A stretch of DNA of 64,000 nucleotides, taken from assembly GCA_013115125.1 (NCBI GenBank), contig JABANN010000043.1:1-64000 (forward strand), written 5' to 3'. Within the stretch, counting starts at the first letter, position 1. Every line of letters starts with the position of its first letter. Origin of the DNA: Perkinsus olseni (Eukaryota; Perkinsozoa; Perkinsida). This document shows positions 23,101 through 32,576 of this stretch, in pieces. The notes under the pieces are model-generated. The model made no database searches, had not been told where the DNA came from, and saw nothing but the letters and a program-made list of their open reading frames with translations. The position numbers were made by a program, and so were the translations under genes.

Positions 23101-26100
23101 CAGCTGATGTAATATACTCACTGCGAGTCACAGGGAGTATCTTTCTATCTGTAAACTGCCAGCATGGAGCTAAGATACTATCACCATCACTACCTGTTCC
23201 TCATCCTCATCACCATCCTGCTGCTGTGTTTCTCCAACCTTCACCGCTTTCGACAACTCATGAAGAGCCGAGAAGAACTCGAGATGAGTTTCAGGATGCT
23301 CCTCCTCAAAGTATCTGAACGTTTTAACTAACCGGAATATTTCGCCCTTCGAAAATCGTTCGAACGACTGTCAAACCGTCCCGATCTAAACTGACTATCA
23401 GAATTTCCTCGCCGGGCTGGACGAAACGGTTGGTGGAACGGTTTTTCTCTTGTGAAGATTTTCAGCCGAAAATATCTTATTCACCCGTCAATTACTCGCA
23501 TGACGAGACCGATGAAAAATATTGTCCTCGAAATAGAAAATTTGAAAATGATTTCTTACAAAAAATGGAAAGAATTGGGATAGTAAGTTTTTGGAAAATA
23601 CAACCCCCAAGGTTCGAACGAGGGTGCTCCGAGGCAAAATCACCAAAATCAGAATGTTGTCTTCGATTTTCCCGCTGAAAATATCAGTTCAGAAACACGG
23701 ATTTTGATCCCAACCTAAATACCACTCCAATCGTTACTTCCTCCATTCGTCCCGGATTTCTTTCGGTACAAAATCGCTCTTGTTCATCAACACAACCGAG
23801 TGCTTGCTCCTGCCTTGAACCTCCGCAACCTCCTCAACGTATCTTCAGATTAAAAAGCGCTCGCCCAGTTGATCGATTGCTACAACATCTTACTTAGTAA
23901 GATCTCCACAATAGTAGAAGAGGGGATCTCGGGCGTCCAAAATTTGGAAAATTACATCGCTCCGCTCAACCGTCCTCCACAATTGCCGCCAAAAATCGAG
24001 ATTTTTTTCGAACGGCGTGAGAATGTATCCTTGCTGCTCTTCATAATCAGCGAGTGTCTGAAGAGTGCGAAGAGAGAGATCTAGATCATTAACGTGAATC
24101 CTTCTCGAAGTATCTTAGGTTGATCATGGTCGATCTCAGACACAATGATACCACTACGAGTGAGCGAAGACCCTACGCCCTCTTCTTTACAGCATAGAGT
24201 CTACGCCACAAAGCACTAAGATTTCCTCGTTGGGAATGCCGAGGGACGCCCATATCGATCAGATGATCGATTTGTCAATACCTTTCTCCACGACAGGAAA
24301 TTGTCCATCTCCATATCAGCCAGTTTTTCGGCAGAAATACCGGGGGTCCAATGCGGACGTCGCGGGATTCGAACCTACCACCAAAGGATTACCATACTTC
24401 GGTCAACCGCTCTCCCACTACATCAATATCGATCTGAGGCTTCTCATGCTCCCCAGCTTCTCCTCGCACCAACACATGACTATCAACGTCAACCAACTGA
24501 GCGTATCTTTGTGTTTCGAATCTGACCAGACCGACATCAGAAAACAGCGGACAATTCTCAGTCGCCGAAGTCTACATCACAAAATACCTACCACAATTCT
24601 AACCAAAAGTCCTCAGGAAATTTTTCCACGACATTTCGGAAAGTCCCGACAGCGGGTAAATCACACACTGCATGACAAACTAGGGAGAATAGCGATTAAA
24701 TGGACCATACAAAATGAAACGGCTGAAAGATACTCCACTTTAACCTCACACTATGCAACAGTTTCACACAATCAATTTTCTTTGCGCCAAAAAACACTAC
24801 AAATTTTCTCAGTTTCTCGGGTGTACGCGACGGCGAATCCCAGAAAAGAATAATCATTTGCCTTCGAGCTTCGCTTCGCCTTTTTTGTATTACTCCCGAT
24901 GGGACTCCTCAGCAAGCTTCATGAACTCCTCAAGATCGTTCCGCTCCAATACTGAGCCTTCCATAGCTGAAAGGAAGACGTATCTTAGGTTGACTCTGGC
25001 AGATGATAGAGATCTCATCGACGGATCAAGACTTCAAACCATTCGTTCGATAGAGTAATTCTGAAACTCAGAATCGATTCTGGATTTATTTTTTTCACGT
25101 AAAATGATGACGATCCAGAATCGATTCTGAGTTTCAGAATCAGTTTATCGAACGTCCCAAGAAGAGCAATATACTGTTGGAAACAATCTTATGACAGCCT
25201 ATCAATAAGACCTCCGATCGACTAACAACGAAGAGACCGGTCCGAAAATTACGTGAAAAAGTGTTCCCTCGGTAATACGTGAGAAGAAGCTTTTTTGCCA
25301 AGTAAAACGCGAAGTCTGCTCTTCACTATCGCGGGTGAAACCCCAATTAAAATTGCACGTAGCAATTCAACCTCCAAGAGTTGGTATTCAACGAGGCTCC
25401 ACAACTCGGAGTTGACAGCCTCGAAGCCAGAACTAACGAGCCGATCAAACTAAGTAAAAGTGGATGATTCGACCGCCGAGATCGTCCTCCTTTCGTGTAT
25501 CGCCCTGATTGCACGACGTTCCCGCAGGGGGGCCTCAAGATTTATCAAATCGCGAGCGAAGTCTATGAATCTCCGCGTCCGTGTCACTCACAGTGCAAAA
25601 CGCCGTACTAGTCCGAATGGAAATATGACGGAATACTAATTGCAAGGTTTGAAATTCTCTAGTAAAAAAATTTAAATTTTTCTCTACCATGGAAGAACAA
25701 TTTCACACAGTCCATCATTCGTCAGCGCTGAGAGTCAAAGAAGATCGGTTACTGTAGCCAAGGGAACGCATGATTAAGAAATTGATCGCGATACTAAACG
25801 GGAAAAATGCCGAAAAATTAAATTGGATACCATCCGATACGTAAATCCTCAGAATTCTGAGGTTGAGATCATCGCCATCATCTCAGACCAGGTGAGATCA
25901 GCATAATAAACAGATTTCACTGCAAAGATATGGTACGCTGTCCATCTAAACTCTAATTAACCGTTTTCTCGTCTTTTTTCTTTCTACCTGTTGTTTTGTT
26001 TCCGCCAAATTCCGTAGTGTGCAAGCCCACTTTAGAAGCGGTTGCGTGCTGCATCCTTCGACGCTGGGTAGATGCAATCAACGCCCCACCTGAAACAAGC

Positions 26101-26194
26101 GTATCTTTAGGTTAACCATGCAGTTCACAAATAAAAAGATACTCCTACTACCCATGTTGTTCTTAGAACTCGGTTGGCCTTTCTTCTTACCCAT
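20166..26194 (-). CDS. LSG1: Large-subunit GTPase 1 (circularly permuted), ribosome biogenesis
   Basis: A multi-exon gene with the permuted G-motif order of the YlqF/LSG1 family. From the start: MGKKKGQPSSKN (exon 26152-26194), GALIASTQRRRMQ...HTTEF (25988-26089), SVLERNDLEEFMKL, ETQRYAQLVDVDSH, PRRPHW, DNFLSWRK, TPFEKNLDFWRQLW, VERSDVIFQILDARDPL, then G4 in VVLMNKSDF, FFSALHEL, G1 GFPNVGKS, GAKKVSMSRQPGKTKH, G3 CDCPGLVFPTAV, PDEYAAARVVLRDY and YPPGF. A lysine/arginine-rich C-terminal region ends at 20166. In yeast and humans LSG1 is a cytoplasmic GTPase that releases the export adaptor NMD3 from 60S subunits. At least 14 exons; introns include three family I elements, one each of families II and IV, a 23-nt candidate intron, and an intron expanded by 23-bp repeats. 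Some exons between 22.4 and 23.2 kb are not fully resolved. Confidence 0.9.
20330..20376 (-). repeat. Family II intron, 47 nt (LSG1)
   Basis: On the gene strand it begins GTAGGCGGAGCGAAGCG, is T-rich in the middle and ends GTCGTGGCAG. Splicing it out extends the basic LSG1 tail in frame to the stop at 20166. Confidence 0.65.
21567..21614 (-). repeat. Family I intron, 48 nt, reverse orientation (LSG1)
   Basis: On the gene strand it begins GTAGCGCGCGCCCTGG, then TGATCGATTTG, and ends CTCGTTTCAG. It joins IIEKVGLDK to LLEHYK in frame. Its core is the reverse complement of the core in the other two LSG1 family I introns. Confidence 0.8.
21884..21933 (-). repeat. Family I intron, 50 nt (LSG1)
   Basis: On the gene strand: GTGAGACAAATCGATCAGC followed by TGGGCGAGCGCTAATC and ending TTGTTAG. 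It separates ...LQTLEL from ITEDKAGGNP, just before the G3 motif. The core is nearly identical to 23843-23893. Confidence 0.85.
22106..22190. repeat. 23-bp tandem repeat in LSG1 intron (family IV word)
   Basis: About 3.6 copies of a 23-bp unit starting ACCTAAAGATACGCTTTC, with further diverged copies at 22060 and 22255-22285. The unit contains the AAAGATAC word that ends family IV introns. The host intron (22023-22311) separates the two halves of the G1 motif codon region and is several times longer than its neighbours. Confidence 0.75.
23843..23893 (-). repeat. Family I intron, 51 nt (LSG1)
   Basis: On the gene strand it begins GTAAGATGTTGTAGC, carries CAATCGATCAACTGGGCG then AGCGCTTTTT, and ends TCTGAAG. 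It joins YCGDLTK to YVEEVAE in frame. Confidence 0.85.
25058..25140. repeat. 27-bp perfect inverted repeat in LSG1 intron
   Basis: 25058-25084 and 25114-25140 are exact reverse complements (left arm begins ATTCTGAAACTCAGAATCG) with a 29-nt spacer. A further 9-bp outer stem, CGTTCGATA/TATCGAACG, extends the structure. It resembles a miniature inverted-repeat element. Confidence 0.7.
26090..26151 (-). repeat. Family IV intron, 62 nt (LSG1 intron 1)
   Basis: On the gene strand it begins GTAGTAGGAGTATCTTTTT and ends AACCTAAAGATACGC then TTGTTTCAG. The outer words GTATCTTT and AAAGATAC are inverted repeats. It follows the 43-nt first exon of LSG1, and splicing gives ...KNNMGGALIAS. Confidence 0.75.
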
Positions 26195-27461
26195 ACCGGA
26201 CAAAACAGGATTCTTCAAACTACAAGTTAGTATGGCAAAAGGCAAATGGCTTGCGCGGGCGCACGCGCTCGTTTCGACGAAACCGACATTCGCAACATTG
26301 TGGTCTTTCTCAGAAAACGCGATATAATGGCTCCCCATCAGACTTATCAAATTCTTCCGGTTGTTCATTCAGATGTCGATTCATTGACAATTAGTTGAAC
26401 TACGTTCGAAGTTCGCTCATCCTCTACCCGATAACTGCTTTGGCTCAGCCAAAACGAGCAGTTGGTCGTTCCAAGCAGCCAAATGGCTGCTTGCCTGCGT
26501 CTACTGGGTCGAGATGCTCCGTTGCAGCAACGTAAAAGTCATTCTTCTTCCTTCTCAGGGGAATCAATTCTGAGAAAAGTTTCCGATTTCTCTCAACACC
26601 CTCACGTGTTTCTTTTTGTGTCCGTGCCTTACTGAGCAGTGAGCGCATTTGTTCACCCCGGATGCTTCTCACGCTTGGCCGCTGCCATGTCTAAAATCTA
26701 CCATGTCAGACGTGTGTAATTCCGTTTCCACTCAATGGTAAAAAAACGCTTGGCCGCTCTCTGGCGTCTACTATGACGGGGTCATGATTCCCACAGTCCA
26801 AGAGAGCAGCATTCTTTGAGAGGGGTCTCGGGCCTTCCGTCCCTAGCTTCATGCGTAATTCTGCCTTTTTCGCCTGTCGCTCGCGATTCCTTGGATTTTG
26901 GTCTTCACCCGTCTTCGCCGCCAAGGTTCTCCTACGAGCAACGTGGAATTCATTCTTAATCCCACTTGGACGCAAGGCTGCGAGAATGAATGTGTCTGAA
27001 CCGTACATGCTCGCTTAAACAATGCCCTCTAAATTTGTTTATTCTCCTTTTCTCATGTTACAGAACGTAACAAATTCCGATTAAACAGACATTGCATCGC
27101 CGCTATCGAGATTCCCCCACAACAAGGTCGAATTCATTCTCTCTTCCGCCCTGCAGGTTTCTGTACCACATAGACGATATTCCTCCGACGTTCAATCCCT
27201 AACGTCTAACGACACTGAGTCATCTTCAGTACAGTAGTTCACCGGAACTTGCTGGTTCTGACCGATATTAGTTCATCGAACGGGAACTGCGTCCTCGCTG
27301 TCGATAAACTGTCCTCAAACATTCCAAAATTCCCTCTAACTTCATCGTGGTAGCTTTCCTACCACAAATTTTCAACTCACCAAAAAATGTTTCTGATGCG
27401 CTATCGAACAACCAGAAAATGCTCAGCGATTTTCTATAAAGTTGTCCATTTCACTTTGTCC
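26195..27461. promoter_or_regulatory. Divergent promoter region between LSG1 and Mpv17-like gene
   Basis: The two genes are transcribed away from each other across this 1.27 kb, so both promoters should lie here. Minus-strand frames at 26445-26672 and 26706-27008 share the local words KNDFYVA/KNEFHVA, and AATTCATTCT-like DNA recurs near 27130. This suggests a degenerate direct repeat rather than genes. I see no TATA-like consensus I can defend. Confidence 0.35.
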
Positions 27462-28070
27462 ATGTCATTACTCGGCATAACGCAACACATCACCGCCCAA
27501 CGCTTCTTGAACACCGCATGGACCAGATATCAGACTCTCCTGCGCTCGAGGCCCTACCTTTCTAACAGTCTCACTGCCGCCGGATTGATGCTTGTAGGAG
27601 ATATCTTGGCGCAGCACCTAGACAAGCGAGCACACGACGAGGTTAAAAGATACGACCCCAAGCGAACGCTCGCTATGGTGGTCAGTACTGCTCTTCTCAT
27701 GCCTCCCTACGTCCCCTTGATGCGTTACCTCGACAGGGCCTTCGCAGCTACCTTTTCTGGAGCGATCAAGAAGAGCGTCTTCAACGCCGCCACCGCTGGT
27801 GTGCTGAGCAACGCGTGGATGATCTTCTCTAGCACGTTCATCGACGCTCTCCTGCGAGGCGAAACGGCGACGGTTGCGAAACGGCTGGGGCGGACAGCGC
27901 TCGCCCGAAAGATTCTCGGGGTTGCTGGTAGTAGTGCGGGCTTCTGGGTGCCGGTGAATACGATGACGTTCTGGATGGTGCCGCCCTACCTGAGGTTAGT
28001 TGTTAATAGCGCTTGTGGGTGTGCATGGTCGTGTATATTGAGCAGCCTGTGTAAGAATAAGGTATCTTGA
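27462..28070 (+). CDS. Mpv17/PMP22-family integral membrane protein
   Basis: An intronless frame encoding about 202 residues from the start MSLLGITQH; an in-frame Met at 27387 would add 25 residues. It shows the family pattern in order: W-x-x-Y-x-x-L...RPYLSNSLTAAGLMLVGD (first helix with the 'GD' signature), YDPKRTLAMVVST, an aromatic/Pro stretch, AFWIPxN-like FWVPVNTMTFWMVPPYLR, and a final helix with W-S-C-I-L-S, the usual WxxxLS end. Family members are 170-200 residue proteins with four membrane segments in peroxisomal, mitochondrial inner or vacuolar membranes, thought to act as channels. The sequence does not tell which membrane is used here. Confidence 0.8.
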   Translation: MSLLGITQHITAQRFLNTAWTRYQTLLRSRPYLSNSLTAAGLMLVGDILAQHLDKRAHDEVKRYDPKRTLAMVVSTALLMPPYVPLMRYLDRAFAATFSGAIKKSVFNAATAGVLSNAWMIFSSTFIDALLRGETATVAKRLGRTALARKILGVAGSSAGFWVPVNTMTFWMVPPYLRLVVNSACGCAWSCILSSLCKNKVS

Positions 28071-28645
28071 GCTTGACCGTGCAAGATACAAATAAGGTCA
28101 GGGCCGGGTGAGATCGCGCGATCGTCAATCGATCAGCCTGATGTTGAGAGGTAGGGTACCTCTCCCATCCCACATTTCTGCATGACTTTTCGCCTACCAG
28201 CCACTGCCATGTAGCATCACATTGCCGTTCCTACTGTGCATTCCTTCGTTCTCACTGAACCTCACTTAACTTTTGTACAGGCTTCCACGCCGATCTAACC
28301 GCTTTTGCGTTAAGCCGATGAACTAAAAATCTTGCAAATCTTGCACCACCTTGCATTTCCTCCACGCCACTATGCTAGGGCTGCAGAGAGCCCAGGAAAC
28401 CTTTTCCCTTTCGGCTAGGAGCTTAAGTGCTGCCCTCGCGTATACGACACTGCTCGCTCGTCTCTGCATTTAGTCAGCCTCTCACCTTGTTCGCATCGTC
28501 AATTGGCGTGGAACTATTCGTCAAAGTTGAAGCTTAGTGTTCTCGTCACCCACGCTACGCTCTCTGTGTGCACGTTGAAAGCGATCCGTCTTCCGGGTAT
28601 CCTTCATTTAACCCTATCAGTGTTTAACTGCATTTCCACATCAGC

Positions 28646-28989
28646 ATGTCAACCACTTCCCGCCGAAGTAAGCCTGCCATCCTCCCTTCACTTTCGATGA
28701 GGAATCTTTCTTTTCAGCTGCCGAGGTCTTGCTGATGATCGTGTTGATCATCTTCACTTGCGGTGCCTGGTCCAACAACGGTCCGGCTCTCGAGTGGCTC
28801 ACGGTCCTCATTTTCTTCTTCTCGGTTTACATCACTGGTAGGTTCCCCTGCAGTCATTGCAGTTTTCCTTTACGTCACCTTTCAGATTTGGTGTTCTTCC
28901 CTATTGACAAGACCTTCATTCACGACCCCTTCTACTCGACATACGCGAAGCTCACAGATCCCCACTACGAGACCAACCCCTACAACTAA
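28646..28989 (+). CDS. Small two-segment membrane protein (three exons)
   Basis: Exons 28646-28667, 28718-28837 and 28886-28989 join in frame through introns of 50 and 48 nt with GTAAG/GTAGG donors and TTCAG acceptors. The 81-residue product begins MSTTSRRTAEVLLMIV, has a hydrophobic helix (VLLMIVLIIFTCGAW), the loop SNNGPALEW, a second helix (LTVLIFFFSVYI), and a polar tail FIHDPFYSTYAKLTDPHYE. The conserved frame across two tiny introns argues that it is real. I do not recognise the family. It sits 0.6 kb downstream of the Mpv17-like gene in the same direction. Confidence 0.65.
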
Positions 28990-29904
28990 GTACGTTTGTC
29001 AAAAATCTTCGACGTGCGCTCATTGGTATCTCTTGTAGGTACTAAGTACTATCGAGGGAGTGACCCCTTAGAAGGTGGTCGAACCTTTGTGAAGCTTCCC
29101 TCTGCTCTTACCTTCGCCATTGCGGCTGTCCGAGTCCATTTTCCCTAGATGGCGATGACTTCGACGACAGTCGCTAGCGTTAGTTGACAAGAGCAGCTGC
29201 AGTGGGTTGCGCGATTTTTTCGCTACTTCGTCTTCTTCCTGTACCTTTGCGAAGAGTGCGAGTGAACGCTGTATAGCATTTTACGCGTAAGTTCGCATCA
29301 CACGCGGCTTGTTGCGTTTTTGTAAAGTGGAAAATTGGTCCGACGGTGGTTCGGATGGGGTCAGGTGTGTGGCAGTTGACAATGTCCATGGCTAACTATG
29401 CTCTATTAATTTCCCAACGATAGTTTTTAATACGGGCCCACCAGCGGTGACTTGGCTATTTTGTCGGCCTCGTGTTCGCCACATGGAGAATTGATCGTGC
29501 TTGAGGCCGATTAGAAAGCGGGGTAGTGCTGAGTTCATTGTGATATGCTGTAATGCATTGGTACCAAACGACTGCTGTATTGAATTCACGGTCCATCGAT
29601 TCATCTGCGGTTCATGTAACGGCATGGGGTTTGGGGTCCCTTTGGGTTTCTGCCATCTCGGAATGAGTATTGTGAAGGGTGTTTCAGCTGAGTGTGAGTG
29701 ATTTCGGAGGCGGGTTTGTGCTGAAACATCCTCCAAGTTTATGCGGCAATATAGACCGGTACACCGATCACGGCCGATTCTTAGTAGGGCCCTACCGTGG
29801 CGGTAGTACTGACGTGCAGCGCTGCTGAAGTGCAAAGTTTTGGGCTACGCCGTTGATGGATAGGGTGTCAGGATGGCTTTGAAATAGGATTTTGTTATAG
29901 ATGT
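28990..29904. other. Spacer without recognised gene
   Basis: A 147-codon minus-strand frame (29392-29835) is the longest here, but it lacks domain-like pattern or flanking exons. I leave it uncalled. Confidence 0.4.
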
Positions 29905-29976
29905 ACCCTACCCGGGGATCGAACCCGGAATCTCCACCTTAGGAGGGTGGCGCCTTATCCATTGGGCCAGCAGGGC
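29905..29976 (-). tRNA. tRNA-Arg (CCT)
   Basis: On the minus strand it folds as a full cloverleaf. The acceptor GCCCTGC pairs with GTAGGGT, and the D arm follows GGCCCAATGGATAAGGC. The anticodon stem CCACC/GGTGG has loop CTCCTAA (anticodon CCT), and the T arm is CCGGG-TTCGATC-CCCGG. It is intergenic, 123 nt upstream of the SDR start and in the opposite direction. Confidence 0.93.
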
Positions 29977-30099
29977 GGATGTTAATCATGCTTTCCAGTA
30001 TTGGGAGTGAACCGCCTGGATGATAATCTCGGTAACATAGTCTCGTTACACTCGATTTGCGTCGTGCCTGGTACTTTTTCGACGTTGTCTCTATCAACA

Positions 30100-32278
30100 A
30101 TGTCCTCTCACCCTCTAAGTCGCTACGATGGCCGTCTGTGTGTCGTAACCGCCTCCACAGCTGGGATCGGCAAAGCCATCGCCAAGAGGATGCTGCTGGA
30201 GGGCGGAAAAGTCGTGGTAAGCAAATTGAGCTTCGAGCCACCTAGAGTCGGTCTATCAGCCCTTCTAGTCAAAATCGGAATCTATCCCCCTTCTCACCAC
30301 GCGCTGCTGCTGTTCAGATATCGTCCAGGAAACAGGCCTCCGTTGATGATGCTCTCGCTGAACTCAAGCCGGAATTCGGCGATCGCGTGATTGGTAGGAC
30401 GACACTCCATTCACTGTCTCCTCGGTCGTTGATGTTCAAGATGATGAATTTCAACTTCGCTTCGCCGGACCCCTCCATGGTGGTCTCTGTGCTCAGGTGT
30501 GGTTTGTAACGTTTCGAAAGCAGATGACCGTGCCACCCTGCTCAAAGCCGCACTGTCTTTTGGAGACGGGAAGATAGACGTTTTGGTGAGCTACTCTACA
30601 GCATGGGGTCAGTGAATCCAACGCCGGTCGATTGTTCGATTCACGCCAATAATGATAATACTAGACAAAATATTTAGGCTGTAAACGATATATATAATTA
30701 GGCTAACTTCGTGAGGAGGTGGCGGAGCTCCCTCAGCGAAGACGTTTGGTTTAAGGAGTTGCGCTGCGTTTCGCTGGAGCTGGGATTAAAGCATAACAGC
30801 AGTTTAATACACCATATCAATATCTAAACTGCATTCATCTATAGTAAAATACTGCTCGACGCAGCTTCTACTGAAGAATCGTTGTGAAGGTGCATCGCCT
30901 TAATTCGAAGAAAAAACCCGGCTTCTTCCGCGAGTCATCACCGAGAAGGCCCCTGTTACTTCAGGTTTCCAATGCGGCCTCGAGCATCACGATCGGCCCA
31001 ACAGATAATTGTGACGACCAGCAGTGGGACAAGATGTTCGAGAACAACGTGAAGTCCGCGTGGCAGTTGACGAAGGAGTTCAAACCACATCTTAGAAGAG
31101 GCAGCGGCGCCATCTTATTCGTCACCAGCATTGCCGCGTAAGTGTTTCCCGCTGGCCTTTTCCGAAGGGACTCGCGAAAGCAGTGTTCTCGCGACCGTTT
31201 GGGAATGATGCGACTTCAATGGAATGTTGTAGTTGCCAGCATCCTGTCACGTCTTGTGGCTAGACGTGCACACTTTGCTTTGTGCAATAAGGTGAGAGAA
31301 GGCGTGGGAATCGATAGTCTACTTTCATGGCTTTTCCCACCCATCTGCTGTAGATCGAAAGCGTATTGTGAAGGCAAGGTGTCTGCAGCGAGACATCCCT
31401 TCGTCAGTAAAAAACATGAATCGAGCAGTGTTCACTCCTGAATGTATTCACGGATTCATGTCACTGTTCGCTCACATGAATCAGTAGCCCTACTGAGCCT
31501 GTGAAGGCACAGCGGCACACGCCCGTGGCGGGCACCCGTAGGAAGTTTATCTTCGGAAATCCACCTTCTCTGTACTGGCGTTCCGGGCACATCTCGTTCA
31601 GTCAGAAGTACTTCGCCCTAGAGCTCGATCAATGCCAAGGTCGGACGAGATTCATGTCGAGTTGTCCTAATCCTTGCACCTCACCTCGCTCTAATGCGTC
31701 ATGCCAGACACTACGTTTCGGAGAGGCTTCGAGCACTAATATTCTCCATAGGTTCTCCCTTATGTCCCCTCTCGCCGTCTATGGCGTCACTAAAACAGCG
31801 CTCACTGGGCTCATGAAGGCCCTCGCGCAAGAACTGGGTGAGACCCGCAGCCTTCGTCTACATCTGTTCATTTCGGACCGTCCTCTGTGAAAAAGAGATC
31901 CGCTTTTCGTCGAAACTACAGTAGCATCCTGCGCGCTGTTCCCGTAGGTCCAGAAGGGATACGAGTAAATGCTCTCGCTCCAGGCGTTGTCAAAACAAAG
32001 TGAGTGAACCGTCTCGACGCTCGGTCATGAGTAAACGATGAGCGTCGTTCAGGTTCAGCGAATTACTGTGGAAAAATAAAGGAGCCAGTGAACTCTGGTC
32101 CGGCCAGTCTATGCTCAATCGCGTTGCCGAACCGGTAAGGCGTGCTCCTCTAACGGTTTGTAGCTTCCCTTGGTAGGAGGAGATGGCGGGCCCGGCAGCC
32201 TTCCTGTGTTCGTCCGATGCCTCCTACGTCACTGGAGAGACCCTCATCGCATCCGGCGGAGTTAGCTCCCGACTCTGA
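30100..32278 (+). CDS. Short-chain dehydrogenase/reductase, DHRS4-like, peroxisomal
   Basis: Eight exons join in frame: 30100-30216, 30318-30393, 30497-30585, 30965-31137, 31752-31837, 31948-31999, 32053-32134 and 32177-32278, totalling 777 nt (258 residues), the usual SDR length. Features in order: nucleotide-binding VVTASTAGIGKAIAKR, SSRKQASVDDAL (an Arg after the second strand fits NADPH), CNVSKADDR, the structural VSNAAS motif, NNVKSAW, catalytic Ser in FVTSIAA, catalytic YGVTK, GIRVNALAPGVVKT, and DASYVTGETLIASGG. The protein ends in SRL, a canonical PTS1 signal, as in animal DHRS4, which reduces carbonyls and retinal in peroxisomes. The substrate here is unknown. Intron 4 (614 nt) is unusually long; intron 2 carries a diverged family II word (CTTCGCTTCGCC). 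Confidence 0.88.
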
Positions 32279-32576
32279 TTTTTTATCTCAGTTTTCATGG
32301 TTGTAAAGACGCGCGAGTTGACTTGAGTTAATCTCTCAAGGGTCTTTCTAACGCGTCTTTCTTTCTAATTGTGAATGGCTGCTTACTCGAAAGGTCTCGA
32401 GCATAAATCTCATGCTAGTCGGCGGTGCCAACCCTCCCTTGTTCGTATCATAACTACACAAGACGACTTCGGGAGTACACAATTGGTCGGATGAGAAACA
32501 TTAGACAGTGGCCGTTCCGCTGGGGCGTTTACTGCCCATCTTCTTCTGATTTTCCTAAGAAAAGCAGCAGCCTGGC

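Noticed and set aside
23595-23640. GGTTCGAACGAGGG as a tRNA or B-box intron
   Set aside because: It lies in a long unresolved LSG1 intron, lacks the second half of the T-arm, and cannot be delimited by splice sites.
24365-24440. tRNA-like sequence on the minus strand with a D-like arm and GGTTCGAATCCCGC
   Set aside because: The T-arm-like bases encode the conserved LSG1 residues VRIPRRP and the D-like arm encodes GERLTE; no acceptor stem pairs. It is coding sequence around a candidate 23-nt intron, not a tRNA.
26445-27008. Two minus-strand ORFs in the LSG1/Mpv17 spacer
   Set aside because: They share degenerate repeat words and sit in a divergent promoter; more likely repeat than genes.
29392-29835. 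147-codon minus-strand ORF
   Set aside because: No domain pattern, no signal or membrane segment and no flanking exon; likely chance.
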